This document shows, in pieces, positions 7,889 to 17,300 of a stretch of DNA of 36,956 nucleotides. The DNA is from Armatimonadota bacterium. Lineage in GTDB: Bacteria > Armatimonadota > JAAZEB01. The position numbers and the translations under genes are program-made. Each line of letters starts with the position of its first letter. The stretch's first letter is position 1. The stretch spans positions 1-36,956 of the forward strand of contig DUUU01000317.1 in assembly GCA_012841485.1 (NCBI GenBank). Reading direction: 5' to 3'. The notes beneath the pieces are model-generated. The model saw nothing but the letters and a program-made list of their open reading frames with translations, was not told the origin of the DNA and ran no database searches.

Positions 7889-7939
7889 CCGACGGCCGGA
7901 GAGAGGCGCCACGAGTCACGCGGCAGGGGGTGACCGGGA

Positions 7940-9130
7940 ATGCCAACGGCGATATCAAGAAATGACTGGTCCCTGCACCGCAAGGGGCCGGCGGACCAAC
8001 AACGGCATCGCGAGAAGATACGCGAGGCGATCAAGAAGAACCTGAACCACATCGTCAGTGAGGAGAGCATCATCCTCAGCGACGGCAAGAAGGTTCTCAA
8101 GGTCCCCATCCGCTCGCTGGAGGAGTACAAATTCCGCTTCGACCCGCGGCGGCACAAGAACGTGGGCCAGGGTCAGGGCGGCTCCAAAGTGGGCGACGTG
8201 ATCGGCCAGCAGGCCCCGGGCCAGGCCGGCCAGGGCCAGGGCGAGGCGGGCACCGCCCCCGGCATCGATTACTACGAAGCCGATGTGACCCTGGAAGAGC
8301 TGGCCGCGCTCGTCTTCGAGGATCTCTGCCTCCCCAACCTCCAGGAGAAGCAGAACCAGAGCCTGGAGGCCGAGGGGATCCGCTTCAAAGATATTCGCAA
8401 GACCGGGATCCTGAGCAACCTCGATAAGAAGCGGACCATCCGCGAGAATATCAAACGCAACGCGGCCCGCGGCGACGCGCGCTTCTTCGGCATCCGCCCG
8501 GAGGACCTGCGCTTCAAGACGTGGGAGCCAGATATCCGGCAAGAATCGAACGCCGTCGTCATCGCCATGATGGATGTCAGCGGCAGCATGGGTGACTTCG
8601 AGAAGTACATCGCGCGTTCGTTCTACTTCTGGATGGTCCGGTTTCTCCGCACAAAGTACAACAACGTCGAGATCGTCTTCATCTCGCACCATACCGAGGC
8701 ACGCCTGGTGAGCGAGGAAGAGTTCTTCACCAAGGGCGAGAGCGGGGGCACCAAGGCCTCTTCCGCCTATCGGCTGGCTCTCGATCTTATCCGTGAGAAG
8801 TATAGCCCCGCTCAGTGGAACATCTACCCCTTCCACTTCTCGGATGGCGATAACCAGCTCACGGATAATGAGCTCTGCGTGGAACTGGTGAAGCAGCTCA
8901 TCGCTCAGTCGAATCTCTTCGGCTACGGGGAGATCAAGGAGTATCGCTGGGCGCACTCCAGCACGCTGATGTCGGCGTTCTCCAAGATAGATGATCCGCT
9001 CTTCGTGGGCGTGACCATCGAGGACAAGAAGGACGTCTACGCGGCGCTGCGCAAGTTCTTCTCGCCAAGGGATGCGACCGCTACCACCAACGGGCCAAAG
9101 GAGGAGAGCGCAAGTGCTGACGGATCGTGA
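7940..9130 (+). CDS. yhbH: YhbH/YeaH family protein (DUF444, VWA domain)
   Basis: 396 residues. The N-terminus (DWSLHRKGPADQQRHREKIR, then SEESIILSDGKKVLKVPIRSLEEY) is the family signature. A Gly/Gln-rich linker at about 75-110 is followed by a von Willebrand A-like domain with the metal-site motif DVSGSMG starting at Asp212, and a C-terminal KEYRWAHSSTLMSAFSKI segment. YhbH/YeaH proteins are genetically and physically associated with PrkA/YeaG in stress and sporulation responses; the biochemical role is unsettled. The gene lies 174 bases after prkA and overlaps spoVR by 17 bases, so the latter two are probably translated together. Confidence 0.94.
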   Translation: MPTAISRNDWSLHRKGPADQQRHREKIREAIKKNLNHIVSEESIILSDGKKVLKVPIRSLEEYKFRFDPRRHKNVGQGQGGSKVGDVIGQQAPGQAGQGQGEAGTAPGIDYYEADVTLEELAALVFEDLCLPNLQEKQNQSLEAEGIRFKDIRKTGILSNLDKKRTIRENIKRNAARGDARFFGIRPEDLRFKTWEPDIRQESNAVVIAMMDVSGSMGDFEKYIARSFYFWMVRFLRTKYNNVEIVFISHHTEARLVSEEEFFTKGESGGTKASSAYRLALDLIREKYSPAQWNIYPFHFSDGDNQLTDNELCVELVKQLIAQSNLFGYGEIKEYRWAHSSTLMSAFSKIDDPLFVGVTIEDKKDVYAALRKFFSPRDATATTNGPKEESASADGS

Positions 9131-11606
9131 GACTGAGGAGCTCGGTGGGGCGATTGACCGGATCTGGGAGATCGGTCGGGAGTTTGGCCTCGATCCTTTC
9201 CCGACGCATTTTGAGGTGGTGCCAGCCACGATCATGTACGAGTTTGGGGCCTACGGTCTGCCGGGGCGCTTCTCGCACTGGACGCATGGCAAGGCGTTCC
9301 ACCAGATGAAGATGATGTATGACTACGGGCTGAGCAAGATCTACGAGTTGGTGATCAACACCAACCCGTGCTACGGGTTTCTCATGGAGAACAACTCCAT
9401 GGTGCAGAACAAGCTCGTGGTCGCTCACGTGATGGGTCACTGTGACTTCTTCAAGAATAATGTCTACTTCAAGCACACCTCGCGGCAGATGATCGAGACG
9501 GCGAGCGTGAACGCCGACCGCATCCGGAAGTACGAGTACGAGCATGGCGAGCGCGTCGTGGAGGAGTTCCTCGATGCCGTGCTGGCAATCCAGGAGCATA
9601 TCGACCCGCACCTGCGCACGCGCCACCTCTCTCCCGAGGAGATCGAAGCCGAGCGCCGCCGCCGGCCGCCCGAGGGCCCCTATGATGACCTCTGGAAGCT
9701 CGAGGAACGCGGCAAGCCGGCGAAGGAGGAGGAGCGGCCGCGCCGGCGCGTCCCCGAAGAGCCGGAGAAGGACATCCTCTCCTTTCTCATCAAGCACGCC
9801 CCGGATCTGGATGACTGGCAGCGCGACGTGATCGGCATCGTCCGCGAGGAGATGCTCTACTTCCTCCCGCAGATGCAGACGAAGATCATGAATGAGGGCT
9901 GGGCATGCGCGACCGGTGAGGCGCTCCTTGCCACCTCGCGCGGCTTCATCCGCTTCCGCGACCTCTATGAGCAGGAGATGCGGATCCTGGTCGGCAGCGG
10001 GGAGCCTGGCGCGCTCCACCCGATCACGGCCTTCCATAAGGAAGAGGGCGTGCCCACGCTGCGGATCACCACGCGCCGGGGCTACACGCTGGAGGGTGCC
10101 CTGAAGCATCGCGTGCGCCTCGCCGATGGATCATGGGCATTCCTGCGCGATCTCGGGCTGGGCGACCGGGTGGCGCTGGCCCGCGGCACTGAGGTTTGGG
10201 CTGCCGAAGAGGTGCGCATCGAATACCAGCCGGAGGTGCTTGCCACCACCGAGAGCGCGCGGGCAGAGCCGCCAGCGGCGCTCAACGCGCCGATGGCCTA
10301 CCTGCTTGGCTACTTCGTGGGCGCCGGCACTGCGGCGAAGTCGGGCATCTGCCTGACATGCGATGAGGAAGCGCACGCCCACCACCTGGGCGACCTGCTC
10401 GAGACGACCTTCGGTGTGCCGGCATCCGTGCGAGAAGACATGGAGCCGTCTCAGAAACGCTGGCGCGTTGAAGTGCTCTCCCAAGGGGTGGCGCGCCTGT
10501 TCGAGACGCTCGGCGTCGATCTGGATGCTCGCGCTACCGCCAGGGATGTTCCGGACGCGATCCTGCGCTCGCCGCGGGGTGTCGTCTCGGCGTTTCTGAG
10601 GGGCTGCTTTGATGCGAGTGGTTGCGCCGGCCCGGATGGCGTGACCCTCTCCTCTCCCAGTGACGAACTGGTGCAGAGCGCGCAGACCCTGCTTCTGAAC
10701 TACGGGATCTTGAGTGCTCGGCGCGCCCAGACAGACGGATGCGCGCGCCTCGAGATCACGGGGCCCTCTGCCGTTCTGTTCAGTGACGCCATCGGGCACG
10801 ATCTTCCGTGCAAGCGCGCCGCGCTGGATGCGCATCTGGAGGGCCGCGGCTGCTCCCTACAGGAGGAGGCGACCGACGAGATCGTGGCCATCGAGCCGGG
10901 AAACGCTGACGTCTACGACATCACGGTGGACGTCGCCCACGCCTACGTGGCCAACGGCTTGATCAACCACAACTCCTTCTGGCACGGGCGCATCATGCGC
11001 GAGCTGGACCTGACCGATGATGAGTTCATCGAGTATTCGCAGCTCAACGCGGGCGTCCTCTCGCCTTCGCCGTCGCGCCGGCAGATCAACCCCTACTATG
11101 TCGGGGTCAAGATCTGGGAGGATATTCTGCGACGGTGGGATTCGCCCACCGATGAGGAGCGGAATCTGTATGGGCGCGAGCCGGGCAAGGGGCTGGAGAA
11201 GCTGTTCGAGGTTCGCGAGCTGGACAACGATGTCTCGTTCCTCCGCAACTACCTGACCGAGGAGTTGGTGGAGGAGCTGGACCTGTACATCTACGAGCTG
11301 CGCGAAGATGAGTGGGTCATTACGGAGAAGGACTGGGAGAAGACGCGCGACATGCTCGTCGCCAGCATGACGAATATGGGCTACCCGGTCATCGAGGTTC
11401 AAGACGGCGACTACCGGCGCAATCGCGAGCTCTACCTTGCCCATGCTTACGAGGGCCGAGAGCTAGATATCGCCTACGCGGAGAAGGCGCTGCAACACGT
11501 CTACACCCTATGGGGGAGGGCGGTCCACCTCGAGACGGTGGTCGATGGCGAGCCTGTCCTCCTCACCTACGACGGGCATGACAACATCACCCGTGTCCTG
11601 AACTGA
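9114..11606 (+). CDS. spoVR: SpoVR family protein interrupted by an intein
   Basis: 830-residue precursor. The GTG start at 9114 has AAGGAGG (9098-9104) nine bases upstream and overlaps the end of yhbH; an in-frame ATG at 9072 lies deeper inside yhbH and lacks a comparable site. The host protein is 264 + 210 = 474 residues, the normal SpoVR length. It carries EVVPATIMYEFGAYGLPGRF, HWTHGKAF, ELVINTNPCYGFLMENN, a VVAHVMGHCDFFKNN segment and, after removal of the insert, the conserved NEGWA-SFWH junction. SpoVR is needed for normal spore cortex in Bacillus and is found with PrkA and YhbH in many non-sporulating bacteria; its biochemical activity is not established. The insert (9906-10973) must be removed by protein splicing to rebuild the HxGH/EGWASFWH region. 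Confidence 0.95.
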   Translation: MLTDRETEELGGAIDRIWEIGREFGLDPFPTHFEVVPATIMYEFGAYGLPGRFSHWTHGKAFHQMKMMYDYGLSKIYELVINTNPCYGFLMENNSMVQNKLVVAHVMGHCDFFKNNVYFKHTSRQMIETASVNADRIRKYEYEHGERVVEEFLDAVLAIQEHIDPHLRTRHLSPEEIEAERRRRPPEGPYDDLWKLEERGKPAKEEERPRRRVPEEPEKDILSFLIKHAPDLDDWQRDVIGIVREEMLYFLPQMQTKIMNEGWACATGEALLATSRGFIRFRDLYEQEMRILVGSGEPGALHPITAFHKEEGVPTLRITTRRGYTLEGALKHRVRLADGSWAFLRDLGLGDRVALARGTEVWAAEEVRIEYQPEVLATTESARAEPPAALNAPMAYLLGYFVGAGTAAKSGICLTCDEEAHAHHLGDLLETTFGVPASVREDMEPSQKRWRVEVLSQGVARLFETLGVDLDARATARDVPDAILRSPRGVVSAFLRGCFDASGCAGPDGVTLSSPSDELVQSAQTLLLNYGILSARRAQTDGCARLEITGPSAVLFSDAIGHDLPCKRAALDAHLEGRGCSLQEEATDEIVAIEPGNADVYDITVDVAHAYVANGLINHNSFWHGRIMRELDLTDDEFIEYSQLNAGVLSPSPSRRQINPYYVGVKIWEDILRRWDSPTDEERNLYGREPGKGLEKLFEVRELDNDVSFLRNYLTEELVEELDLYIYELREDEWVITEKDWEKTRDMLVASMTNMGYPVIEVQDGDYRRNRELYLAHAYEGRELDIAYAEKALQHVYTLWGRAVHLETVVDGEPVLLTYDGHDNITRVLN
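9906..10973 (+). mobile_element. Intein in SpoVR (356 residues, LAGLIDADG type, endonuclease probably inactive)
   Basis: In frame with spoVR. It starts with Cys1 (CATGEALLATSRGF, block A) and ends DVYDITVDVAHAYVANGLINHN (blocks F and G: VYDITVDVAHAYVANG, then penultimate His and terminal Asn), followed by Ser as the +1 extein residue, so every residue needed at the splice junctions is present. Block B reads LEGALKHRV, with the His but Ala where Thr is usual. The two LAGLIDADG helices are LLGYFVGAG (10302-10328) and LRGCFDASG (10596-10622), about 98 residues apart. In both, the catalytic acidic residue is replaced (Ala and Ser). Inteins of this type home into the same site of an intein-free allele; this one can probably still splice but not cut. 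Confidence 0.92.
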
Positions 11607-12115
11607 GCGGGAGAGGACCGGGAGGCTTCACGCGGGTGCGGATTGGGGGGGGCGGTGCTCACCCGCGCGATGCGAAAGCACCGCGCTACTTCCCGGCAAA
11701 GCCCCTTCGGGGCTCCCCTCCCAGGTCCCCGTCCGCTCCTGTTGCCTGGGAACACAGCTTGCGCAGCCCAGCAGGGCTTCGCTCACAAGCAGCGCGGGGA
11801 GTGATCTCCGCGCTGCTGCCAGGGGGGCTCCCCCTGGCCCCCTGCTGCCCACCTGGCCCATCCGTGGTATCGCGGCGCGTCCCCCATCCAACCCAGTATC
11901 CCTCAAGATCCGAAGTGCGGATTCCGATAATAAGGGGTGGCGAGCGTCATCTGCTCCCCGGCTGGTGGTACGCCCGGGAGCGTGCGTTCCCGGCTCTCAC
12001 CTAACACGCTTTCTTTGCCGGCGATCATGCCCTTCATGTGAGGCCTGCAGGGACCCTGTACCCGGGCGACTGCCGGTGAAATCGATGGCGCCTCGCGATG
12101 GGAAGGTTCTACCTT
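11607..12115. other. Gene-free stretch with three GC-rich hairpins
   Basis: 509 bases between spoVR and the cyclase gene with no supported gene. Hairpins: AGCCCC-TTC-GGGGCT (11700-11714), GCAGCGC...GGAG-TGAT-CTCC-GCGCTGC (11789-11816) and CCAGGGGG-GCT-CCCCCTGG (11819-11837). None has a T run, so no standard intrinsic terminator is evident. A GATAAT near 11925 might be a -10 box, but no good -35 box accompanies it. Confidence 0.5.
11789..11837. repeat. Pair of adjacent strong hairpins downstream of spoVR
   Basis: Two hairpins are only two bases apart: the first with an 11-bp interrupted stem (11789-11816), the second with a perfect 8-bp stem and 3-base loop (11819-11837). They may mark the end of the prkA-yhbH-spoVR transcript or act as a stability element. 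Confidence 0.45.
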
Positions 12116-14005
12116 ATGGACAAGCGCCGGATCAGGAATGCGGTTGCAGCCCTGGCGATCACGGTAGCCGTCTTGGCACTGATGTGGTCGGCAGGGCGGC
12201 TGCACGCGACGGCCGTGGCCTTGACGAAGCTGGAGTACACCGTGTGCGACACGCTCCTGTTCGGGGCGCGCGGTCCACTCCCCACGCCCGAGGATGTGGT
12301 CGTCGTCGCCATTGATCCGCTCTCGGTGCAGAACCTGGGTCAGTGGCCTTTCCCCCGCTCCTACCATGCGGAGCTGGTGAACCGGCTGGCGGAGATGGGC
12401 GCGAAGGTGGTCGCCTTCGATATCGTCATGGATGTTGGACGTGGCGACCAGGATGATCGCGAGCTGGTCGATGCCTGCCGCAACGCCGGGAATGTGATTA
12501 TGGCCGCCCAGGTGGACGCCAGCGAGGACTCCATCGGGGGGCACCGGCGGACGACGCTCGTGATGCCCTTCGAGGAGCTTCGCGAAGTGTGCGCCCTCGG
12601 CACGGTGAACTTCACGAAGGAGGAAGACAGCAAGGTGCGGTTCGCAAGCGCCGGTCATGAAGTGGCCGGCGTGCAGATCCCGCTCCTCTCGGTCCATGCC
12701 GCGGCGAGCTTCCTGGGCGTAGACGCCGAGAGGCTTGTCACCGGAAACACCTTGCACGTGGGCGAGACGCGGATCCCGCTCGATTCATCGGGGCGCTTCC
12801 TGATCAACTACGTGGGCAAGCAGAAGGATGTGCGAACCTTCTCCTATTATCAGTTCTTGCCCCCGCCCGGGGAGTCCATCGGAGTGCCGGCCGAGCATAT
12901 CCGGGATAAGGTAGTCTTCGTTGGGGTGACGGATCCCCTGGAGCAGGACGTGGTGGATATCCCCTACGAGAACACCTTCCCCGGGGTCACCGTCCATGCG
13001 AACATCGCGAGCATGCTGATCCGAAACCAGCCGATCCGGCGGCTGCCCGCTGGTTTTGGACTCCTCTTCGCTGCGGTGTTCGCTGCTGGCTTGAGCGCAG
13101 CGAGCGTGTCGCGTCGGCCCCAGTGGGCTGCCATCAGTCTGGTGGCGCTGATCACCGCCTACTCCATGGTGGCTGCCAGCCTCTTCTCGAGTGCCGGGAT
13201 CTGGATTCCGGTGGTCGTTCCCCTGCTGGGCGCGGCGCTGGCTACTATCGGCGGTATCATCTATGGCTACCTTGTGGAGGGGCGAGAGCGTCGGCGTATT
13301 AGTTCGCTCTTCAGCAAGTACGTCTCGCGCGACGTGGCGCGGGAACTGATGGAGGATGAGGGCGCGGCGCAGCTCGGCACCAGTCGCAAGCTGCCGGTGA
13401 CCTGCCTCTTCTCCGATATTCGCGGCTTCACCAGCATCAGCGAGCGATTGTCTCCCGAGGAGGTGGTCGCCATGCTGAACCAGTACTTCGATAGGATGGT
13501 GGAGTGCGTCTTCGAGAACCGCGGCACGCTGGACAAGTACGTCGGCGACGCGATCATGGCTACCTTTGGCGTGCCAAAGAGTTTCGGGAACGATGCGGAG
13601 CGGGCGTGTCGCACCGCGGTTCGCATGCGCGAGGAACTGACGGCCCTCCAGGAGATGTGGGCGGCGGAGGGTCGGACGGGAATCGATATCGGTATCGGGA
13701 TCAACACCGGTGACGCCGTTGTCGGCAACATCGGCCACCACGAGCGGATGGAGTTCACCTGCATCGGCGACACGATCAACACGGCGTCACGCCTGGAGAG
13801 CCTCAACAAGGAGTTGGGCACCAAGGTGCTGATCAGCCAGAGCACCTACGACGCGATCCGCGATCTGGGCCTCTTCGAGGTGCGCCGCCTGCCACCCGCG
13901 CACGTGAAGGGAAAGGCGGAGGCGATTCAGGTCTACGAACTGCTCGGTTGGGCAAAGCCCGGCGCCGAGCGGTCGGAGACGGAAGAGCCTGCCACGATTG
14001 GCTGA
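12116..14005 (+). CDS. CHASE2-domain class III adenylate/guanylate cyclase
   Basis: 629 residues. The ATG at 12116 is preferred because GGAAGG (12101-12106) lies nine bases upstream; ATG at 12098 lacks such a site. An N-terminal helix (AVAALAITVAVLALMWSAG) leads to a CHASE2 domain (about 35-300; VVVVAIDPLSVQNLGQWPF, a VVAFDIVM segment, DKVVFVGVTDPLEQDVVDIP, PGVTVHANIASMLI). Three more membrane helices follow, then the cyclase domain. The metal-binding aspartates are D434 (FSDIRGFT) and D478 (KYVGDAIMATFG); the Lys before the second Asp and the Thr in EFTCIGDTINTASRLE fit class IIIb adenylate cyclases, with the transition-state Asn and Arg in NTASR. It should make cAMP (cGMP less likely) in response to an extracytoplasmic signal. 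It lies upstream of a FecR-domain gene, a common pairing for CHASE2 proteins. Confidence 0.93.
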   Translation: MDKRRIRNAVAALAITVAVLALMWSAGRLHATAVALTKLEYTVCDTLLFGARGPLPTPEDVVVVAIDPLSVQNLGQWPFPRSYHAELVNRLAEMGAKVVAFDIVMDVGRGDQDDRELVDACRNAGNVIMAAQVDASEDSIGGHRRTTLVMPFEELREVCALGTVNFTKEEDSKVRFASAGHEVAGVQIPLLSVHAAASFLGVDAERLVTGNTLHVGETRIPLDSSGRFLINYVGKQKDVRTFSYYQFLPPPGESIGVPAEHIRDKVVFVGVTDPLEQDVVDIPYENTFPGVTVHANIASMLIRNQPIRRLPAGFGLLFAAVFAAGLSAASVSRRPQWAAISLVALITAYSMVAASLFSSAGIWIPVVVPLLGAALATIGGIIYGYLVEGRERRRISSLFSKYVSRDVARELMEDEGAAQLGTSRKLPVTCLFSDIRGFTSISERLSPEEVVAMLNQYFDRMVECVFENRGTLDKYVGDAIMATFGVPKSFGNDAERACRTAVRMREELTALQEMWAAEGRTGIDIGIGINTGDAVVGNIGHHERMEFTCIGDTINTASRLESLNKELGTKVLISQSTYDAIRDLGLFEVRRLPPAHVKGKAEAIQVYELLGWAKPGAERSETEEPATIG

Positions 14006-14343
14006 GCACAAAGGAACCCCGGTCGGGTGGGTTGGGGCAGGGCAGCCCCGCGCCAGCCAGGCAGGAGGAGAACGCCCGCGTCTGCAGAAAAACAGCCGTG
14101 TGCGGGACATCGGCTTGCACCGGCGCCTGGGATTGTAGCGACCACCAACTACCAGTGTGCTCCAAGCTTCATGACCAGCAAATCTTGTTCGTGTAGGGTC
14201 ATTTTCTGCGAACGCCGCCAATGGAGCGCCCCCCCGAGGTGCCGAGGAAACCCACGCGAGGGCGTGGGGGCGGCTGCCGTGGGATCCACTCGGGGCGTGC
14301 CCAGGGGTGCGATAGGAACTCTATTCTCGGAGGGCGATGGACG
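14006..14343. other. Intergenic region before the FecR/barrel operon
   Basis: 338 bases with no supported gene. The middle (14130-14215) is more AT-rich than its surroundings and might hold a promoter, but I cannot place convincing -35/-10 boxes. A perfect hairpin CCCACGC-GAGG-GCGTGGG lies at 14251-14268, about 75 bases before the start codon. The ribosome-binding site GGAGGG is at 14329-14334. Confidence 0.45.
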
Positions 14344-17300
14344 ATGGCGATCTCACCACTTCGCGTATGGCCGGTGTGGCTCGGCCTGTTGGTCCTGCCA
14401 CTGCTCCCATCGCGGCCCACTCTTGCCGCGCCCGCGCGTCCACCCGCCGCTACCCTGGGAACGCTCACGGGCACCGGCTATGTGAACCCAGGCCAGAGGG
14501 CCCTCAAGAGCGGAATGAGGCTCAACACGGGAGATCAGATCATCCTGCGCCGGGGCAAGCTCACGATCCGCATGGCGGACGGTACCACGATCAAGCTGGC
14601 CGGGCCGGCGGAGTTCACGGTGGAGACTCCGCGCGACGCGGCGGGGCGCAGCGTGTTTCAGGCGACCTCCGGGCGCATCTTCGTGAATACGCGGCAGAGC
14701 AAGGGGAGCGAGGTGCGCGTGGTCACGCCCAGCGCGACCCTGGCCGTGCGCGGGTCGTCGGCCGGCGCCGATGTGAGCCCGACCGCTTCCCTGATGTGGT
14801 GCGATCAAGGCCTGGTCTATGTGGATGCGGCCGGCGAGCAGATCCTGCTCCATCCCGGCTATGAGACCCTCGTTGCGAAGGGCGAGGCGCCCCCACCGCC
14901 GACGCCCATGAGCGACAACACGCATGCCCTCAACCAGATCCTGAACCTGGAGGCGTCGCTCAGCCAGTCCGAATCGACCGTGGTGCTGGAAGGCGCCTCG
15001 GTCGGATCCGGCTCGCCCGAAGAGCAGCGCATGATCGATGCCGAGCGGGTGGTTGATGACTTGTTCAAGGCGTATAGCGAGGAGCAATCCGCGAAGGTAG
15101 AAGCACTCATCCATGACAACTTTATCACGAACGACGTGCCGGGCCTGGCGCGAAACCGCATGGATGTGATACTTGCCTGCGACGCCGACTTCGAGCAATT
15201 GGCGAATACCCATTTCGTTCTCCAGCCGGCCACTTCGCGCCGCTTCTATACGGACAATGACCACGTCTCCCTGTACAAACGCTGGGTGATCGATGCCATC
15301 CTCACCAGTGGTGCCCGCTTCCAGCAGGGCGGCGAGACGCTCTTCGTGATCGCTGCCGATATGCGCATCATACGCTGGGAGGGCGACCTCCCCTTCGGGC
15401 GCTTCAAGCCGGAACCAGGCGCCGATGATGAGATGCGGATCGCGACGCCCACGGTACTCACCCCACCGGCAGGCGACGCGCCGGACGTGATCGTGACCCA
15501 GGCGGATGCGGCGCTGGGCAGCACCGGCGTGGAGTTGACGAACGTGACGGCGCAGATCCCGATCAACGGCGTCATGGTTCAGACGAGCGCGAGCCAGGGG
15601 AGCACGATACAGGTAGGGAACACGAGCACGATCTCCGCCACCAACGCGACATTCGTCGTGAATGGAGCGCAGGTGACGGCGGATAGCGTCTCCATCGAAA
15701 ACTCGCACACGATGAACGCGACCGGGGTCCGACTCAACGTCGGCGGATCCCAGGTGCAAGCCGGGACGCTCAACCTGTCCGATGGCACCGTCCAGCTGGA
15801 GGATGTCGTTGTCACGGATGCCTACGGCAACAGTGTCTGGCTGGTCACGGCGACGATTCACCCGGGCGAGGATGGGGGACCGCCCATCATCTCCGGCGTG
15901 ACGGATACCGGGCAGACGATCCATACGGGTGGGGATCAGATCATCTACGAACCGGCCCCGGGCGCGCCACTGCCGGCAGGGAGAGGGGAGCGCCTCGGCG
16001 ATGGGGAGGGATTCACCTTTGCCACCGGTGCCATCACGGCCGGCCCCAGCGACCTCTATGTGTCGGGCGGGCGGCTCGACCTGGATGGCCTCGCGGCCGA
16101 CCTGGGGGTTACCGATTTTGCTGGTGTCATGCAGGCGCCTGCCACCAGCTACACCCTGGATCTGATCATGATTGATGCACTGGTGCCTGGGCAGGTGCTG
16201 GTCGTTCAGCTCGCAGGGGGCGGCTATGCCAAGATCCGGGTGCGCACCGGGACCACGCCCGAGCAGCTCTACTTCGACTGGGTCTATAACCCGGATGGCG
16301 CGGCGCTTTCCCGCGGCCGACGCTGGCCCAGCCGCGCGGCGGTCACCTTCGACGCCAAAGTGTACAACCGCACCGCGTCTGGCCATCAACGCTTCATCCC
16401 CGGTGGCGTGGAGAGCGTGGCGGAGTTCCGCGCGGAGACGTTCCGCAACCTGAGCAATGGCGCTTCGGTCGAAGCCTATATCGCCCCACGCCTGAGCACG
16501 GATCGGCAGTTGGATAGCAAGACCGCTATCGTGGACCGGTTTGGCGTGCGCTACTTCATGCCTAACCAGTTTGAGATCAGCCTGGGGGATATCTCAAGCG
16601 AGTTCACCCCCTACACGCTCAACCGGACGATCCTGGGGCTGTCCGCCTGGCGCAACTTCTCCCTGGGCCCGGTCGGTACGGCGCGCCTCTCCACCGCAAT
16701 CGGACCGCGCTGGCAGTCGGGCGCGGCCTTCCGCCTGGATGGCTTCATCACCGGGATCCGGCTCTCTACGGAGGAGCTGCGCGACCTGGGGCCCTACATC
16801 GAGGATATGGTGGTGGGCATCAACCTGGTCAAGTCCTATCGCGGCAAGCGCCAGAAGGGAGACTATCTGCATAGCACGGTGGCGAGTGTGGATGCCTCGA
16901 TGCGCTTGAAGAATGGCCTGAGCCTGATGGCGGAGCTGGCCCGTTCGCGAGCGACCGACAACAAGCGGGAGTACAATGGCGATGCCGTGCTGCTGCGCGC
17001 GGCGTATCGTGTGGGGCCCGTGCGCCTCATCCTCGACCGCGAGCGCGTGGGCACCGGGTTCACCACGGTGAGCGGCTCGGCGGCGGCCGACCAGGAGCGG
17101 ACCAACTTCTGGCTGCGCTACCGGCCGAATGAATGGTTGAGCGCCAACGTGAACCTCCTGCACACGCGCGACAACCTCTCCGGCAACAAGGCGTTCACCA
17201 CCGAACTGGACATGCCGCGCTTCGGCCTCAGTATCAGCCCCTTCTACCCAATACTGAGCGATGGCTTCCTGAGAAACCTGACGTTCGATATCCTGCTGCG

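Noticed and set aside
8160..8260. Short GGCCAGGG-type DNA repeats in yhbH
   Set aside because: They encode the Gly/Gln-rich linker common in YhbH proteins, not an independent repeat element.
10131..10835. Minus-strand frame of 234 residues within the intein
   Set aside because: Antisense shadow of the intein; no ribosome-binding site or domain.
14251..14268. CCCACGC-GAGG-GCGTGGG hairpin as a known riboswitch
   Set aside because: No conserved ligand-binding core of a c-di-GMP, cobalamin, TPP, SAM or FMN riboswitch could be recognised around it.
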